From Pararge aegeria (Eukaryota; Arthropoda; Insecta; Lepidoptera; Nymphalidae), in NCBI RefSeq assembly GCF_905163445.1, contig NC_053180.1, positions 19,210,701 to 19,274,700 of the forward strand: a DNA stretch of 64,000 bases, given 5' to 3'. Of the stretch, positions 9,226 through 20,461 are shown in pieces. The notes beneath the pieces were generated by a model. The model had not been told where the DNA came from and did not search any database. It saw only the letters and a program-made list of their open reading frames with translations. Each line of letters opens with the position of its first letter. Within the stretch, counting starts at the first letter, position 1. The position numbers and the translations under genes were made by a program.

Positions 9226-10744
9226 CAGTGGCGTGCATTGCATATATGCAAATAAGCAGTGCATACCCTACCCTCAGGGTCTTAAAGAACCTTCAGATAG
9301 GACCATTAAAGTTTTGTAATTAAAAAAACACTAAGTAAAAAATATATGAAAGCGCCATCTAGTAATGAGCGGCCAAACTTCTAGGTCAAGTGTCGCTAGG
9401 CAGGCGACAGCGCAACCAGCGCGCGCGAGGCGTAGGTATAGCTTATAAAATAAAAATTTCTACTTCGTATTTTAATTTTTAACCGTAAATGCTAAACATT
9501 TACCTTTTAAAACACGTAAAAATACCTATATTATCATTTAAATCTCATGTTATCGATTGCAGGGTAAATCAATTATTATGAATCACTCGACATATGACGC
9601 CATCTACTGTTGCATAGAAATATCAAATAAAATAAGCACGCCCAAAGAAAGAATCGTTCTGCTAGATGTGTGCGTGCAAGTTAGTAGTGTGTGTCGTGTA
9701 ATGTTATAATCGTGCGCTTGTACTTACAAGATTAGCATCGGTCTTGTGTGAACAGTTTCATTCATAAATTCTCTATGTATAGGTGTCTATAAGCACTGCT
9801 TACGGAAGTGGATAATCAATTACGTGTTTGATTTTTTTATGAAAGTATTCCAGGAATTATTGGAAAGTGAGAAAGTTAACAATAAATATTGTTTCTATTT
9901 ATTGTTGACATATCAAAATAAAATAGCGTTCGTACCCATACTTACAAAAAAATTAAAGACATATTTTGACTAATTTCGATTGCAATATTATCATTAGCAT
10001 ATTCAATCGCCATTATTGTTTACCTTCGAACAATGCTCTATGGCGTTGGTGATAAATAAACGGTTAAAGTGGATAAATTCAGCAACTTATAAAAGTTTGA
10101 GTAGTGATAGTTTAATGTGTTAACGTTATTTTATAGTTTATTCATTCATTTTATAATGAAAGCATATTCGTGCGGTATTTGTTTGGGTTCAGTGTGCCTG
10201 GAAAAAGTACTTAGAGACAACTTTAATTTCTATCCCTTTATCGTAAAATTAGAAATCATTCGCAAAGTAAGGTGTGTACCAATGTTACAAATATCCACAA
10301 AAAAAGGTGATAAAGTAAAACGTATGTGTAATAATAAATATTACGAAAACTATTCTTGACTAAGCGGCTTTGTACACACCAATCGATTATTTTGCTTTCC
10401 TTTTGTTTTATTGTCCAATATACGTAAAGTTTGAAATGATAAAGGATATTGTGATATTAATAATTTTCATCAAGACGCTAAAAACATGTTGGAAAAAAAT
10501 ATTATCATCTTCAGTGTGCTTAGAAAATGCTGCCGAATGGTGTGTCATAATTTTGTGACGTAAATCAGGGTATGTACTTTTATTCAATTAGCAGTAGATA
10601 GACGATAGTATTAAATCAATCAAAAATATAACTTTCGTAAAGTAATTTGAATATAAACCGACATATCTAAAATATAAATTTTACTTTATGTTTGTGCTGA
10701 ACACCTTGTGCATACCCTGGGTCCAAGGGCTATGCACGCCACTG
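9226..10744. mobile_element. 1519-bp non-autonomous hAT-type element
   Basis: Begins cagtggcgtgcattgcatat and ends ctatgcacgccactg; flanked by an exact 8-bp duplication ctcagcag (9218-9225, 10745-10752) within a LINE-tail repeat. Only the outer part near each end matches the miniature copies; the interior is unrelated. It holds short open frames (10117-10359, 80 codons, with a CGIC..C motif; 10370-10558, whose first codon is TTG), but neither resembles a hAT transposase. It is either a large internal-replacement derivative or carries foreign sequence. Confidence 0.85.
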
Positions 10745-10767
10745 CTCAGCAGTTGCTCTTTTCCAAA

Positions 10768-10812
10768 ATCTTTCTCTCTCTCTCTCCTCTCTCTCTCTCT
10801 CTTCTATCTATC
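10768..10812 (+). repeat. CT-rich microsatellite
   Basis: About 30 bp of imperfect (ct)n followed by (tcta)-like units, directly after the LINE-tail end. Confidence 0.9.
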
Positions 10813-10924
10813 TTGATAATGAGATAAAAGCTGCAAGCATTAGGAAATTCATCAATAGTAGGTACAGTAACCTCGATGTATTGAATTTGTTTTTATACAT
10901 TCTTTAAACTTATGTTATGGTAAA

Positions 10925-11250
10925 TCAAACATTACCTTCGGTGTCATGTTATAAAAGCATATACTCAGCCCCACAAAGGTTTTCTGTACTTTCCTAAGAC
11001 AATATGCTGATATCACTAATTTATGACAGTTTCTAGTAAATTATCAAAATTAAGCTTAATTTGCTATACTCCGCGAAAAGCAGGAGAATCTGTGTGGTGT
11101 AAGGTGTTCCTTCACCATGTTGTAAACTTATCAACTTCACCTCTATTGAACATATTCAGAGGCACTAATGAGGTGGGAGGGGCTTAGCAAATTAAGCTTA
11201 ATTTTGATAATATATCATGGATTTCCGCAAAGTAACGCCTGCTTCTATAC
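10925..11250 (+). repeat. Dispersed repeat B
   Basis: Contains gctatactccgcgaaaagca, caggagaatctgtgtggtgt and two attaagcttaattt blocks, ending with atggatttccgcaaagtaac. This is the fullest copy in the window. Confidence 0.65.
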
Positions 11251-12032
11251 AATAGTTTCTAGTAAGTCTGTTTACATCCATTTTTTTATATGAAGATTAA
11301 TGTTTTGTTTTAACAACGAGGAAATTGTTGTTAATATATTGGAGATATTAAACTCTAGCTTTACTGCCAGGAGATCTTTTCATAACAAATGCTATTTTGA
11401 TATAAAATTACTCAAGTTGAAACTATAAAAGCAAAATCATAACGTACCTATATGTAACATACATATATGATATCGTTCGCTTACAAACGCGCCGTTCGTC
11501 GGTTTCATCATAGGTGCTTTAACAAAGGATTTCTCCACGGTAACGAGTATCCAAGCACCAATTACTCGTGCATCCCATTTAAAATGTGCTACATAAACGC
11601 AAACGAATATAATATTTTATTTCAAACATATTCATATTGAAATAAACTAAGCAACGTTTTTATATAGTTTAAAAGAAATTTGACATTTATTTGATATGGT
11701 ATTTTTTCATCAACGATGTCCAAAAAAGCTTTTGACTGACTGACGGATTGACACTCGATGCCGAAAGCCAATACGTTTTTACAGGCATTTCTACCAGTGG
11801 GTTCCTTACCAGGGTATGCATTCAGCAGGTCAATTGCATAAAATTCTCCTTCTATACGAGTTATATGAGAAGAGCACGGTAATGATTTTATTCTACGCTT
11901 CCCCCTGGACACTTCTATGCCACAGCTAGCATACGCGCCACGAGGCCACGAGTTTTTTTTTATTCCACTACAAATTAGCCTGCTGCAATCCTAACTCGTG
12001 GTAAGTGATCTTTATCATAATAATATAAGAAA
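11251..12032. other. Homer intron 2 part, little recognised
   Basis: A degraded hAT miniature remnant is visible at about 11790-11890 (taccagggtatgcattcagc). The rest is AT-rich with no recognisable gene. Confidence 0.5.
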
Positions 12033-12289
12033 AAAATATATACTATGAAAATACACACATCGCCATCTAGCCCCAAAGTAAGCGTAGCTTGTGTTACGGA
12101 TACTAAGATAGCTGTTGAACATTTGTATGAATATAATACACATAAATACTTATTATATACAGATAAACGCCCAGACACTAAAAAACAATCATGTTCATCA
12201 CACAATCATTTTCCAGTTGCGGGAATCGAACCCACGGCTTTCGACTCAGAAAGCAGGGTCGCTGCCCATTGCGCCAGTCGGCCGTCAAA
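12033..12289 (-). mobile_element. SINE-A, near full length
   Basis: Reverse copy: the 3' end is at 12040-12090 (ttactttggggctagatggc on the - strand) and the tRNA-like head at 12220-12289, with box B gggttcgattcccgcaact and box A tggcgcaatgggcagcgac. Confidence 0.88.
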
Positions 12290-12516
12290 TAGTGTTATAA
12301 TTTAAACTCGCACTACGAGGCTACGGGAAACAGAGCTATAATATTCATTGAGATGCATTTACACGGTGTTAGCTTTCTTATGTAACGATGCGGAACGTAA
12401 CGTATGATCGATTCGTTCGTACCTATTCAGTCGGCAATAATTCACAAGTTTCACCTCCTACGGTGTTGAAACTGTATTGTATTCATACTCATGTTGTAAA
12501 TGCGTTGTATGTTTGT

Positions 12517-12660
12517 CAGTGGCGTGCACTTGGTTTCTTACCAGGGTATGCATACAGCAGGAAAATTGCATAAAACGGCAAAAATTCTCCTCCTATACGA
12601 GTTACATATCAATTTTAGGGTAGGCAGTGCTTTTGTGCATGTATGAAGTGCACGCCACTG
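12517..12660. mobile_element. hAT-type miniature element
   Basis: 144 bp, cagtggcgtgcact to gtgcacgccactg, with the exact target duplication atgtttgt on both sides. Confidence 0.94.
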
Positions 12661-13654
12661 ATGTTTGTTTGGCCTTTGGATTTTTGCCGTAGAGTTTGTT
12701 GAACGAACAGTTAAATAGCTTCTTTTGGTCCTGGGATAACAAACAAATTCAAATTCCCAAGTGTCGTTTTCAGGAACATTCATATTTTTACATCAAACAT
12801 GGACGTTGTTTCTTTCGCGTCCTAACAATGCAAACAAACGACTTATTACCTGCTGCCGAACGCCGCGGGACGCAGCTAGTTAAAATCCTCCAAACGTGTG
12901 TCAACCTCGAAAACGTCGGACCACTCTACTACACAAAACGCTAACTTTTTGTTTGAACTTTGTTATTTGATTTTACATGACGTGTTCATATTATATTATG
13001 TCAAAAAGTTACTGTAGCAAAAAATTACTTTAGAATCTTAAGTTGCACGAGGAGTCGCGGTAAACCGCGATATAATTCATTAATACTCTACTAGTTAGTA
13101 GTACTAACTACTTAGTAGAAAAGTAGAATATAAATAAATTAAAGCCTTCCCAGGTAAATAAACCACCTGTTCTGGGGTTGCCACATTGCATGGCAATACA
13201 TTTGATAGAATAAGTGTATCGATAAAAAAGTTCAATTTTTATTCGCAATATGACGACGTTTGTATTCGTGGTCAGGCTTTAAGTAGTTTTTTTTTTCATT
13301 TAAAACCTATTGTGCGTTTCGAGCTTTGTTCTATGAAGCTAAGGCATCCATCCTCCACAAGTACAAAGCCCTATTTTTAGAACTGCCGAATGAATTGTTA
13401 GAATGATTTGTTCACCTTCATGAGGCAGGTTTTGTTCTGCTAAAAATGAAACTCGACAGAACGCCGCGTTTGTTTTGTTTGCGACCAACAGCATAAACAC
13501 GTAACGCTACGAAATTTTAGTTCCTAACTACCTGATCATACTAGACACGTTGCTCTTCTCAGAATGAGAAGGGTTTATTACGTTCTAAATTCCTCACTAT
13601 TATGAGACAGGAAGCCTAGGAAACGTTGATACGGCTGATGGTGGAGGAAATTAC
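12661..13654. other. Homer intron 2 part, nothing recognised
   Basis: No gene or family member recognised here. Short open frames on both strands have no domain signature. Confidence 0.5.
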
Positions 13655-13811
13655 CTTGGTGCCTTCCACGCTGATGATGCGGTACAGGTTCCGCGAGGAG
13701 TCGTAGAAGAAGGACACGGACACGGCGGCAGAGCTGGCCGACATCCACGAACGCTTCGTCTTGGGGTCTATGTGGAACACGTGCGCCTTGCACGTGAAGA
13801 TCGGCTGCTCT
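13655..13811 (-). CDS. homer: Homer scaffold protein, exon 2 (start of EVH1 domain)
   Basis: The - strand exon starts after acceptor gttccag with one base that completes the Gly codon of the start exon, then 52 codons to donor gtaatt. It encodes EQPIFTCKAHVFHIDPKTKR, then SWMSASSAAVSVSFFYDSSR and NLYRIISVEGTK. This is the EVH1 N-terminus, with the family hallmarks QPIF..RAHVF.IDP and YDS.RN.YRIIS. Trp22 of the exon is the conserved EVH1 groove tryptophan by position. Phase 1 at the 5' end and phase 0 at the 3' end fit the neighbouring exons. Confidence 0.96.
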
Positions 13812-13924
13812 CTGGAACAGATAACAAGCTCATTGATACCATAGAGTAGAACTTCTAACCTCCAGGGTGGTTAGGACCTCGGCTTCCCTTCCTTCGGTGA
13901 AAACGAGTTCAACTCCACACCGAC

Positions 13925-14168
13925 GTTGTAACCTTAGTACAAGATTTGCTAGCTCGCAATCGAGTGGTCCTTTTCGAGTGTAAAAACACTTGATCATCGG
14001 TGTAAAATGGATCTTATATTAAAGCTCCTACAATTATTTACTCGGGCATTTGACAGAACGTTTGTAAGACAAAAATCAGACACAGGATTTGCGACTCTAA
14101 TAAGAGTGGCATTAGGTCCAACGTCTCCTCGATTGCGAGCGAGCAAATTTTGTCATAAGCCTACTGCA
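13925..14168. mobile_element. Miniature inverted-repeat element
   Basis: Left gctagctcgcaatcgag and right ctcgattgcgagcgagc are near-perfect inverted ends, and the outer sequences also pair loosely (gttgtaac / ctgcaac). About 240 bp with no coding content. A related copy is at 1438-1680. Confidence 0.7.
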
Positions 14169-14179
14169 ACGATTCGGCG

Positions 14180-14235
14180 TTCATCGTCATCATTATCAAC
14201 CCAATACCGGTTTATTACAATGCACGGGTCCTGTC
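14180..14235 (-). repeat. SINE-B 3'-end fragment
   Basis: catcattatcaacccaatac followed by gcacgggtcc is the reverse of the SINE-B tail. Confidence 0.65.
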
Positions 14236-14439
14236 AGAATGAGAAGGGTTTAATCCGCTCTTGGCCAGTCTGGAGGAGTGTCTACGTGCTCCACTAGGCT
14301 GGCCAAAAGTGGATTCGTAGCTTTACGCAAAGGCCTTTAAGAATATTATGAAAAACTGTCAGGCTAATTTACTCGATGTTTTTTTTTTAAGCGTCAAATT
14401 CCTCTTTATTTGAATATGGCACCAAGATGTTGTGATATG

Positions 14440-14800
14440 GGCCTTATAAGAAGGCAGTCACTCAGTGAGCGATGGAGAGAGAAATGTTGGTAGTATCTCT
14501 ACGTAATCAAATCAGGAATGAGGAGATCCGGAGAAGAACCAGAATACCGACATAGCACAGCGAGTCGCAAAGCTGAAGTGGAAATGGGTGGGGCACAAAG
14601 CTCGGAGAACCGATGGTGCGGGATTGGCGACCCCGCACAGGTAAACGCAGCGTTGTTCAGCCCCCAACGAGGTGGACAGACAACATACAACGAGTCACTG
14701 GGAGCAGCTGGAAACAAGCGGCCTAAGACTGGATGGATGGTGGATTTTGGAACTTCCTACAAAAGACCTATGTCCAGCAGTGGACTTCCAATCCCTATAA
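14440..14800 (+). pseudogene. RTE-type LINE, C-terminal remnant, frameshifted
   Basis: Conceptual + strand frames give MEREMLVVSLRNQIRNEEIR then, one frame over, DIAQRVAKLKWKWVGHKARR and TDG, then RWTDNIQRVTGSSWKQAA and LQKTYVQQWTS. These are the conserved C-terminal blocks of RTE-clade endonuclease/reverse transcriptase proteins. They lie in different frames with stops (TAG after RTRIPT, TAA after ATPHR, TAA after WKQAA), so the copy is dead. It is 5'-truncated, ending near ccctataatttaa. Confidence 0.85.
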
Positions 14801-16203
14801 TTTAATTTAATATCTAATTAGTTTAGGATAAGCTTCATAAAAGCAAATACAAAAAGACGCGATGCTTTTTGAAACCACTGTAAAATTATAAGTATGCAAA
14901 AATGTATCTGCTATATAATATCCACTGTTCTGTTGTGTATGTAAAGTATATTAGAAAAAATCTAATATAGATACAGTTGGTAAGTATGTACTCGTCTGTG
15001 AACTAGGTCATAAGTGAACCAAGTTGCAAGTAATGACATTTCCTGTACACACAAATAAATATTTAGTACATTAATATTTACACAACGTTATTGTTAAACA
15101 TGTATGTTATCTTTCACCACATCTTAATTTATAATATAAAACATACATTTGCATACAATACATTTCAATGTGATGTAACTAATTTATCTATTGCATAATA
15201 TATTTTAGTTAAATTTTCATTTTGGTAATTGCGTTCCTACTTTCTTATTCGTTTATTTTAGAAACTGTTTGCATTTACATATTACCAGTACCACTTGAAG
15301 CAGTATAGTTTTATTATTTTTTTTATAAAAACGTAGTTTTATTTACAACTTTTAACAGAATTACGAAATAATATTGAAGGATGTATATGTATATTTCATA
15401 AGGAATCACCCTGTAAAAATATTAAATCAAAAGAAGCATATTTATTTTTCCATAGAAATTAATGCAAAACATTCTAAGTGTTTACTTATGACAACCCTAT
15501 TGAAGATAGAAGACCGACACGCGCATAGAACCTACGCTACGTAACGCGTACTTATTAAAGTGACAGGAGTCACATCATTTTAATTTTGCATGTGATGTTA
15601 GGGCTATATCTGATTCGGCAGTGGTTTGCTGAAAAACTATTAGGTTTTCGGTTTCATAGATTCACGTCTCAGAGACAGTAAATAATGTACCTCTAAAGCG
15701 TGTTAAATATTATTTAGATTTTTGTTTACAGGTTGTACTTATATAGCTCACCTTTAATGCTCCTAAAATAAGTATTATAACTCTGAAACAAGAACGGCGA
15801 CAATCTATTCTTCCATACTGATATTATAAATGCGAAAGTGCGTATGTTTGTCCATCCTTCACACCCTCACTAAGCCAATCAACTGGATGTCTGGCTTAGA
15901 GTAAGTTAAAGAACTGAGAGTAACATATACTAATCAACGTAAACGATCAACACGGTTTGTGAAACGCATAATAAACGCATACGAAAAACGCGGGCAACAG
16001 TATTAAAATAATACTGCTTTTAAGCAATAGTACTAAAGCCATATATTTTTTAGTATTTAACGACGATACAAACATTGCCTTCTAGCCCCAAAGTAAGCGT
16101 AATTCAAGTTCAAATCCGGACACTTAAAACTAAAGCCAGGAGAGTTCCAAAAGTGAGTTATGAGTAAGAGAGTTATGTCTACATATTAACGGTACTCTGC
16201 GAT
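14801..16203. other. AT-rich part of Homer intron 1
   Basis: Contains repeat H at about 15380-15680 (ggaatcaccctgtaaaaata, ggtgaag-free; shared with 430-690 and 4285-4770) and a repeat D-like segment at 15822-15990 (attataaatgcgaaagtgcg). No coding sequence recognised. Confidence 0.5.
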
Positions 16204-16328
16204 CAGTAGGGTTAGGATGCGCGCCGCGAGAGAGTTATGTCTACCCATTATCTCGTCAACCACTATAAAAAAAAATACGAGTAACGGGTAGAGATAACAA
16301 TATCGTGGTGCGCATGCTAGCCCTACTG
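16204..16328. mobile_element. 125-bp inverted-repeat element, intact copy
   Basis: Left end cagtagggttaggatgcgcg and right end cgcatgctagccctactg are 22-bp inverted ends with two mismatches (gatcagtaggg / ccctactggtc if extended). The interior has paired gagagttatgtctaccc and gggtagagataac. Serves as the template for the interrupted copy at 16446-19041. Confidence 0.85.
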
Positions 16329-16530
16329 GTCTACGAAGATGGAGGTATTGCTGTTCCAGCACCCTGAGTTCTGCTAAGCAATGTTATTTTCTCATTGACT
16401 TTCATTGGACTAGAAATTTTAATATTAACGTATCTGCTCTGAGATCAGTAGGGCTAGGATGCGCGCCACCAGAGAGTTATGTCTACCATTATCTCGTCAA
16501 ATTCTATAGACAAAGTACGAGTAACGGGTA

Positions 16531-19003
16531 TTATTATTATTTATTTATTTTATTAATGAAAAATATACATTTTTTATGTTAACATAACAATATCTGTTAC
16601 GGCGTAACAAAAACCCAGACGGGTTTATCCGTACACCGGTATTCATCATTAAGCGCTCGGAATTATAAGTAGGTACAGTATTTTAAAGCTACATACAAAA
16701 TATGATATATGACAAGTAGTTCCAAAAAAAAAAAATATAAAAAATAATGATCGCGTTTCAACCAGTTCTACATATCGTACTTCATCGTTTGAGTAAACTT
16801 TACACAGGATGTTCCAGCTATTTATTATTACATTTATTAGTTTGAAAGAAAAATGTTTTAAGTTTCTCCTTTATGTTTTTAGAGTTTATTTCCTGCTTTA
16901 GTTTATAAGGCAAGCTGTTCAGCAAAGTCGGCACTAGACAATCCAGGGTCTGCCTTCCGTACAAATTGTTACTTTGGGGAATAATGAGTTGGGCGTTTGA
17001 CATACTGCGCGTTATTATTGGTAGTTTAATCTGCTTTTGGAGATTTTTCTTGAAAAAGTTCTCCATTAATAAGGTATATTTAATTTTATCGTGTATTGGC
17101 ATGATTTTACAATACGAGAATAATTCATGGTAATTACCTCTAAAATTGTTTTTGACTTTGTATGGTACAACGGTTTTTAGCAAGCGCATTTGGAGCTGGT
17201 AAATGGTATCTAAATGTGATTTACATGTTCTCCCATAACTACTAAGACCATAGGCAATAGTTGATTCGGCAAGAGCTTTGTAAAGCGATAAGCGTATACT
17301 ATAAGGAATTCTATTTTTTATAAGAGTAAATTTTGCCAACATGGATCGTAATTTATCACACACGTGGTTTATGTGTGCTGTCCACTTAAGACGATCGTCA
17401 ATTACGACACCAAGGTATTTATGGTAACTAACCAAGTCAACAGGACCACAATTACACGGATTTATGGTAGCATGTAGGCACGCATGGCTATGGGCAATCA
17501 GGTAAGGAGTTACAGTACTTCTGTTTTGACTGGAGCTGATATACATTAGTTTCGTCTTTCTTGCATTTAGCACAAGCCCCATGTCATGAGACCACTTAGT
17601 TAGTAAATTAAAATCGGTTTGCAGTTTCAGAAGAGCTATATTTATATTCTCGCCCGCTGCTATAAGACATGTGTCATCAGCAAACTGGTAAATTTCACAA
17701 TTTTTAATCAACCCAGTGGCGTCATTGACATAGGTTATGTAGTGCAACGGTCCTAATACTGATCCCTGTGCTGTACCTTCTGCAACAGGCATTCTGCTAC
17801 TTAATTCATTTCCAACTTTAACTTGGTATGATCGTTCCTTTAAATAGTTTTTACACCAGTTTTTTAGAGGTCCCCTTATGCCACAATCATCAAGCTTTTC
17901 CAACAGAACATCATGCCGTAGTGTATCAAATGCCTTACTATAATCAATGAATACTATAAGTATATGTTGTTTTACATTTAGGTGCTTAAAAATTGTGTTA
18001 GTGAAGTTAGAGAGTAGTTGGGTTGTACTTTTTTGGGTTTGAAATCCATATTGGGTGTCGTTCATGATATTATTATCATCGTAAAATTTAGATATTTGGT
18101 TACCTATAAATTTTTCGATAATTTTATTAATTGTAGGTAGAATCGTTATGGGTCGGTAATTTTCATATTCTTTACGACTTCCGGTTTTATGGACCGGTCT
18201 GACTATACCAGATTTTAGTTCAACTGGGTATTCTCCTGTTTGGACTGATGCGTTTATCAGCTTTGTTAAAACTGGTAATATTTTTTGGCCTATATGTCTT
18301 AGGTCCAATGCTCTCACGCCATCTACACCTGGCGCTTTATCGCATCTTAATGATTTTATTATCTTTAAGACTGTTGCAGGTGTTGCTTTTTTGAATCGCA
18401 TTGAAACATTAGCGGGATGAGCATAAGTAGATTTATCTAGTAGTGTAGTGTTACAATTTGGTATAATCTTTTTAACATTTTCGTAAAATTTTATTGCAAT
18501 TTTTTTTGCAATTTCTTTAGTATCAGTATGTATATTTTGTAGTGCATTTAATATTATATTATCTAAAGATTGTTTAATTCTACCCGTAATTTCATTGAGT
18601 ATTTGCCATAATATTTTTGGGTTCCTTTTATTCTCAATAATTTTTGCTTTTATTTTATTATCTTTATTTTTTTGGATTATTTTATTAGCATAATTTCTTG
18701 AATTATTATATTTAAGTTTTAATATTTTATCACCAGGGTCTTTAAGCCACTGCATAAAAAGCCTATCTCTATGGGCGCATGCGTTTTTAATTTTATTATT
18801 TATGTTAAATGAATTAGTAGTGCATTTATGTCTGTCATAATTTCTTACTTTAATTTCCGATTTTTTATAACACGATTTAATATTATTTATTATTATGTTA
18901 TATATTTCATAGGGACATATAATATTCTTAATAGGCTGCCAATCTATTTCATCAAGATATTTATAAAGATTTTTATTGTTATATGTAATTCTAAATTTCG
19001 GAA
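16531..19003 (-). mobile_element. 5'-truncated non-LTR retrotransposon (LINE), about 2.47 kb
   Basis: On the - strand the element runs from about 19003 to a tail of aataaataataataa type at 16545-16531. Its single frame is open from the truncation point to TAG at 16820-16818, followed by a roughly 290-bp 3' UTR. Comparison with the intact neighbouring target element shows a clean junction with no clear target duplication. The endonuclease domain is missing. The tail and RT motifs suggest the CR1/L2/Jockey side of the LINE tree, but the clade is not settled. Confidence 0.88.
16818..19001 (-). CDS. LINE reverse transcriptase ORF, 5'-truncated but open
   Basis: The frame is open for 727 codons before TAG. 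An ATG at 18755 would give 645 residues, but 82 in-frame codons precede it (PKFRITYNNKNLYKYLDEID at the break), and they include RNYDRH and KNACAHRDRLFMQW, typical of the linker between endonuclease and RT. Counting from that ATG, RT blocks are NYRPITILPTINKIIEKFI (about 199-217), IDYSKAFDTLRHDVL (270-284), GTAQGSVLGPL (327-337) and the catalytic box FADD (358-361), then a thumb and tail to FFFQTNKCNNK. RT copies element RNA at the nicked target in the nucleus (family knowledge). With the endonuclease gone, this copy cannot move on its own. Confidence 0.9.
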   Translation of the reverse strand, partial: PKFRITYNNKNLYKYLDEIDWQPIKNIICPYEIYNIIINNIKSCYKKSEIKVRNYDRHKCTTNSFNINNKIKNACAHRDRLFMQWLKDPGDKILKLKYNNSRNYANKIIQKNKDNKIKAKIIENKRNPKILWQILNEITGRIKQSLDNIILNALQNIHTDTKEIAKKIAIKFYENVKKIIPNCNTTLLDKSTYAHPANVSMRFKKATPATVLKIIKSLRCDKAPGVDGVRALDLRHIGQKILPVLTKLINASVQTGEYPVELKSGIVRPVHKTGSRKEYENYRPITILPTINKIIEKFIGNQISKFYDDNNIMNDTQYGFQTQKSTTQLLSNFTNTIFKHLNVKQHILIVFIDYSKAFDTLRHDVLLEKLDDCGIRGPLKNWCKNYLKERSYQVKVGNELSSRMPVAEGTAQGSVLGPLHYITYVNDATGLIKNCEIYQFADDTCLIAAGENINIALLKLQTDFNLLTKWSHDMGLVLNARKTKLMYISSSQNRSTVTPYLIAHSHACLHATINPCNCGPVDLVSYHKYLGVVIDDRLKWTAHINHVCDKLRSMLAKFTLIKNRIPYSIRLSLYKALAESTIAYGLSSYGRTCKSHLDTIYQLQMRLLKTVVPYKVKNNFRGNYHELFSYCKIMPIHDKIKYTLLMENFFKKNLQKQIKLPIITRSMSNAQLIIPQSNNLYGRQTLDCLVPTLLNSLPYKLKQEINSKNIKEKLKTFFFQTNKCNNK

Positions 19004-19124
19004 GAGATAATTATCTCGTGGCGTGCATCTTAGCCCTTCTGTACAGTAGTACGCCCAGAAGACAAATAGGTACTGAACGTCTGGCTCTCAGCAAATTGAA
19101 TTCGGGTAATACTCAACCAACGTT

Positions 19125-19240
19125 GATCATCATCATATCAACCCATTGACGGCGCGCTACAGGACACGGGTCTCCTCCCACAAAGAGAAGGGGTTAAGGC
19201 CGTAGTCCACAACGCTGGCCGAGTGCGGATTGCCAACGTT
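19125..19240 (-). repeat. SINE-B 3' fragment
   Basis: Reverse SINE-B tail: catcatcatatcaacccatt and ggccgtagtccacaacgctg. Confidence 0.8.
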
Positions 19241-19509
19241 ATGAACTAGTTATTTAAAAGTATCTAAAAAGTAGACCTAGTTAAGATTACACAGTATTTA
19301 AAAGCTTTTGAATAGTGAAGCGGTTCTTTTCATGTAAGTTCCTTCAGGGCGTTCTTTTATACCTACTTTTTGTATATTTTGCTGCTTGCATTTGCCTACA
19401 TTTACATATTAATTTTCGGTGTTACGTTTAGGACGGTAATTTGGCATTTTTTTTTAATATTAGGTATTCGGCCAAACATTGAGAACTTTTTGGCCGGAAA
19501 GTGATTTTG

Positions 19510-19780
19510 AAGTCGTCATCATCATCATCATATAAACAAATTACCGGCCCCCCACCACAGGGCGCGAGTCTCCTGCCACAGTGAGGAGGGGTTGAGGCCG
19601 TAGTCCACCGAGCTCGCCAGTGCGGATTGGTGGACTTCAAACGCCTTTGAGAACGTTATGGAGAACTCTCAGGCATTAAGTTTTCTTCACGATGTTTTAA
19701 TACCTTAAAACGCACATAACTTAGAAAAGTTAGAGGTGCGTCGAAGTCCTACTCACTGGGCTATTACCACTTCCATCACA
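19510..19780 (-). mobile_element. SINE-B, most of body
   Basis: Reverse copy from the catcatcatcatcat tail through ggccgtagtccaccgagctc and aggtgcg to a degraded head (actgggctattaccactt). Confidence 0.8.
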
Positions 19781-19964
19781 TTATTTAGACATAAAATCAT
19801 TAAAATAATTTTTCATCATAAATATCATTAGCATTATAATTTATTATTCCTTTTGGCTTTTGCGCCATTCAGTTTTAAGCTGCTACAAACTTATCACAGA
19901 GACATGAAGACCAGAGTGACTTGCCCAGTGACTTCGCGGAAGTGTCTTCATAGCACCCACAGTA

Positions 19965-20400
19965 TTAGGAACTAAACGAAACCGTGACCACGACTAATAT
20001 TGAAGCATAAAAAACCACTTCACTTTTGTAGTGTTTCTCTAAAAGGTGATTAGTCACTTCATTTCATTAAGTAGTTGACAGTAATTATTTTACCTCTAAT
20101 GTTCTTAACATTTATCATGAATTCGGAAAATAAATAAATAAATATATATACTACGACAATACACACATCGCCACCTAGCCCCAAAGTAAGGGTAGCTTGT
20201 GTTATGGGTACTAAGATAACTGATGAATATTTTTATGAATAATATACATAAATAAATAGCAATATACATATAGTCAGACGTGCACGGGGCGCTTTCACTG
20301 TGTTTGGACACAATGCACTGCATACAATAATGACTGAATGAGGGTTCTGAAAGTATGTTCTTAATTCTATTATAGCGCCGTGTCTACGGAGCACATAGCT
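19965..20400 (+). repeat. Repeat C interrupted by a SINE-A fragment
   Basis: Blocks 19965-20110 (gaaaccgtgaccacgactaa) and 20276-20400 (gcactgcatacaataatgac) belong to repeat C. Between them, 20145-20275 is a 5'-truncated reverse SINE-A (ctagccccaaagtaagggta). Confidence 0.7.
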
Positions 20401-20461
20401 TGGATGACATATGGTTTTTATAATGGGGCCCCATACCAGAAAATTAATAGTTTTTTTCTCT

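Larger units (their letters stand above)
16446..19041. mobile_element. Second 125-bp inverted-repeat element, split by a LINE
   Basis: Left part 16446-16530 (cagtagggctaggatgcgcg to gagtaacgggta) and right part 19004-19041 (gagataattatctcgtggcg to cccttctg) join to a 123-bp copy of the element at 16204-16328. The LINE lies exactly between gggta and gagata. Confidence 0.85.

Noticed and set aside
10117..10558. Transposase gene in the 1.5 kb hAT element
   Set aside because: Two short frames without hAT catalytic motifs or a dimerisation domain.
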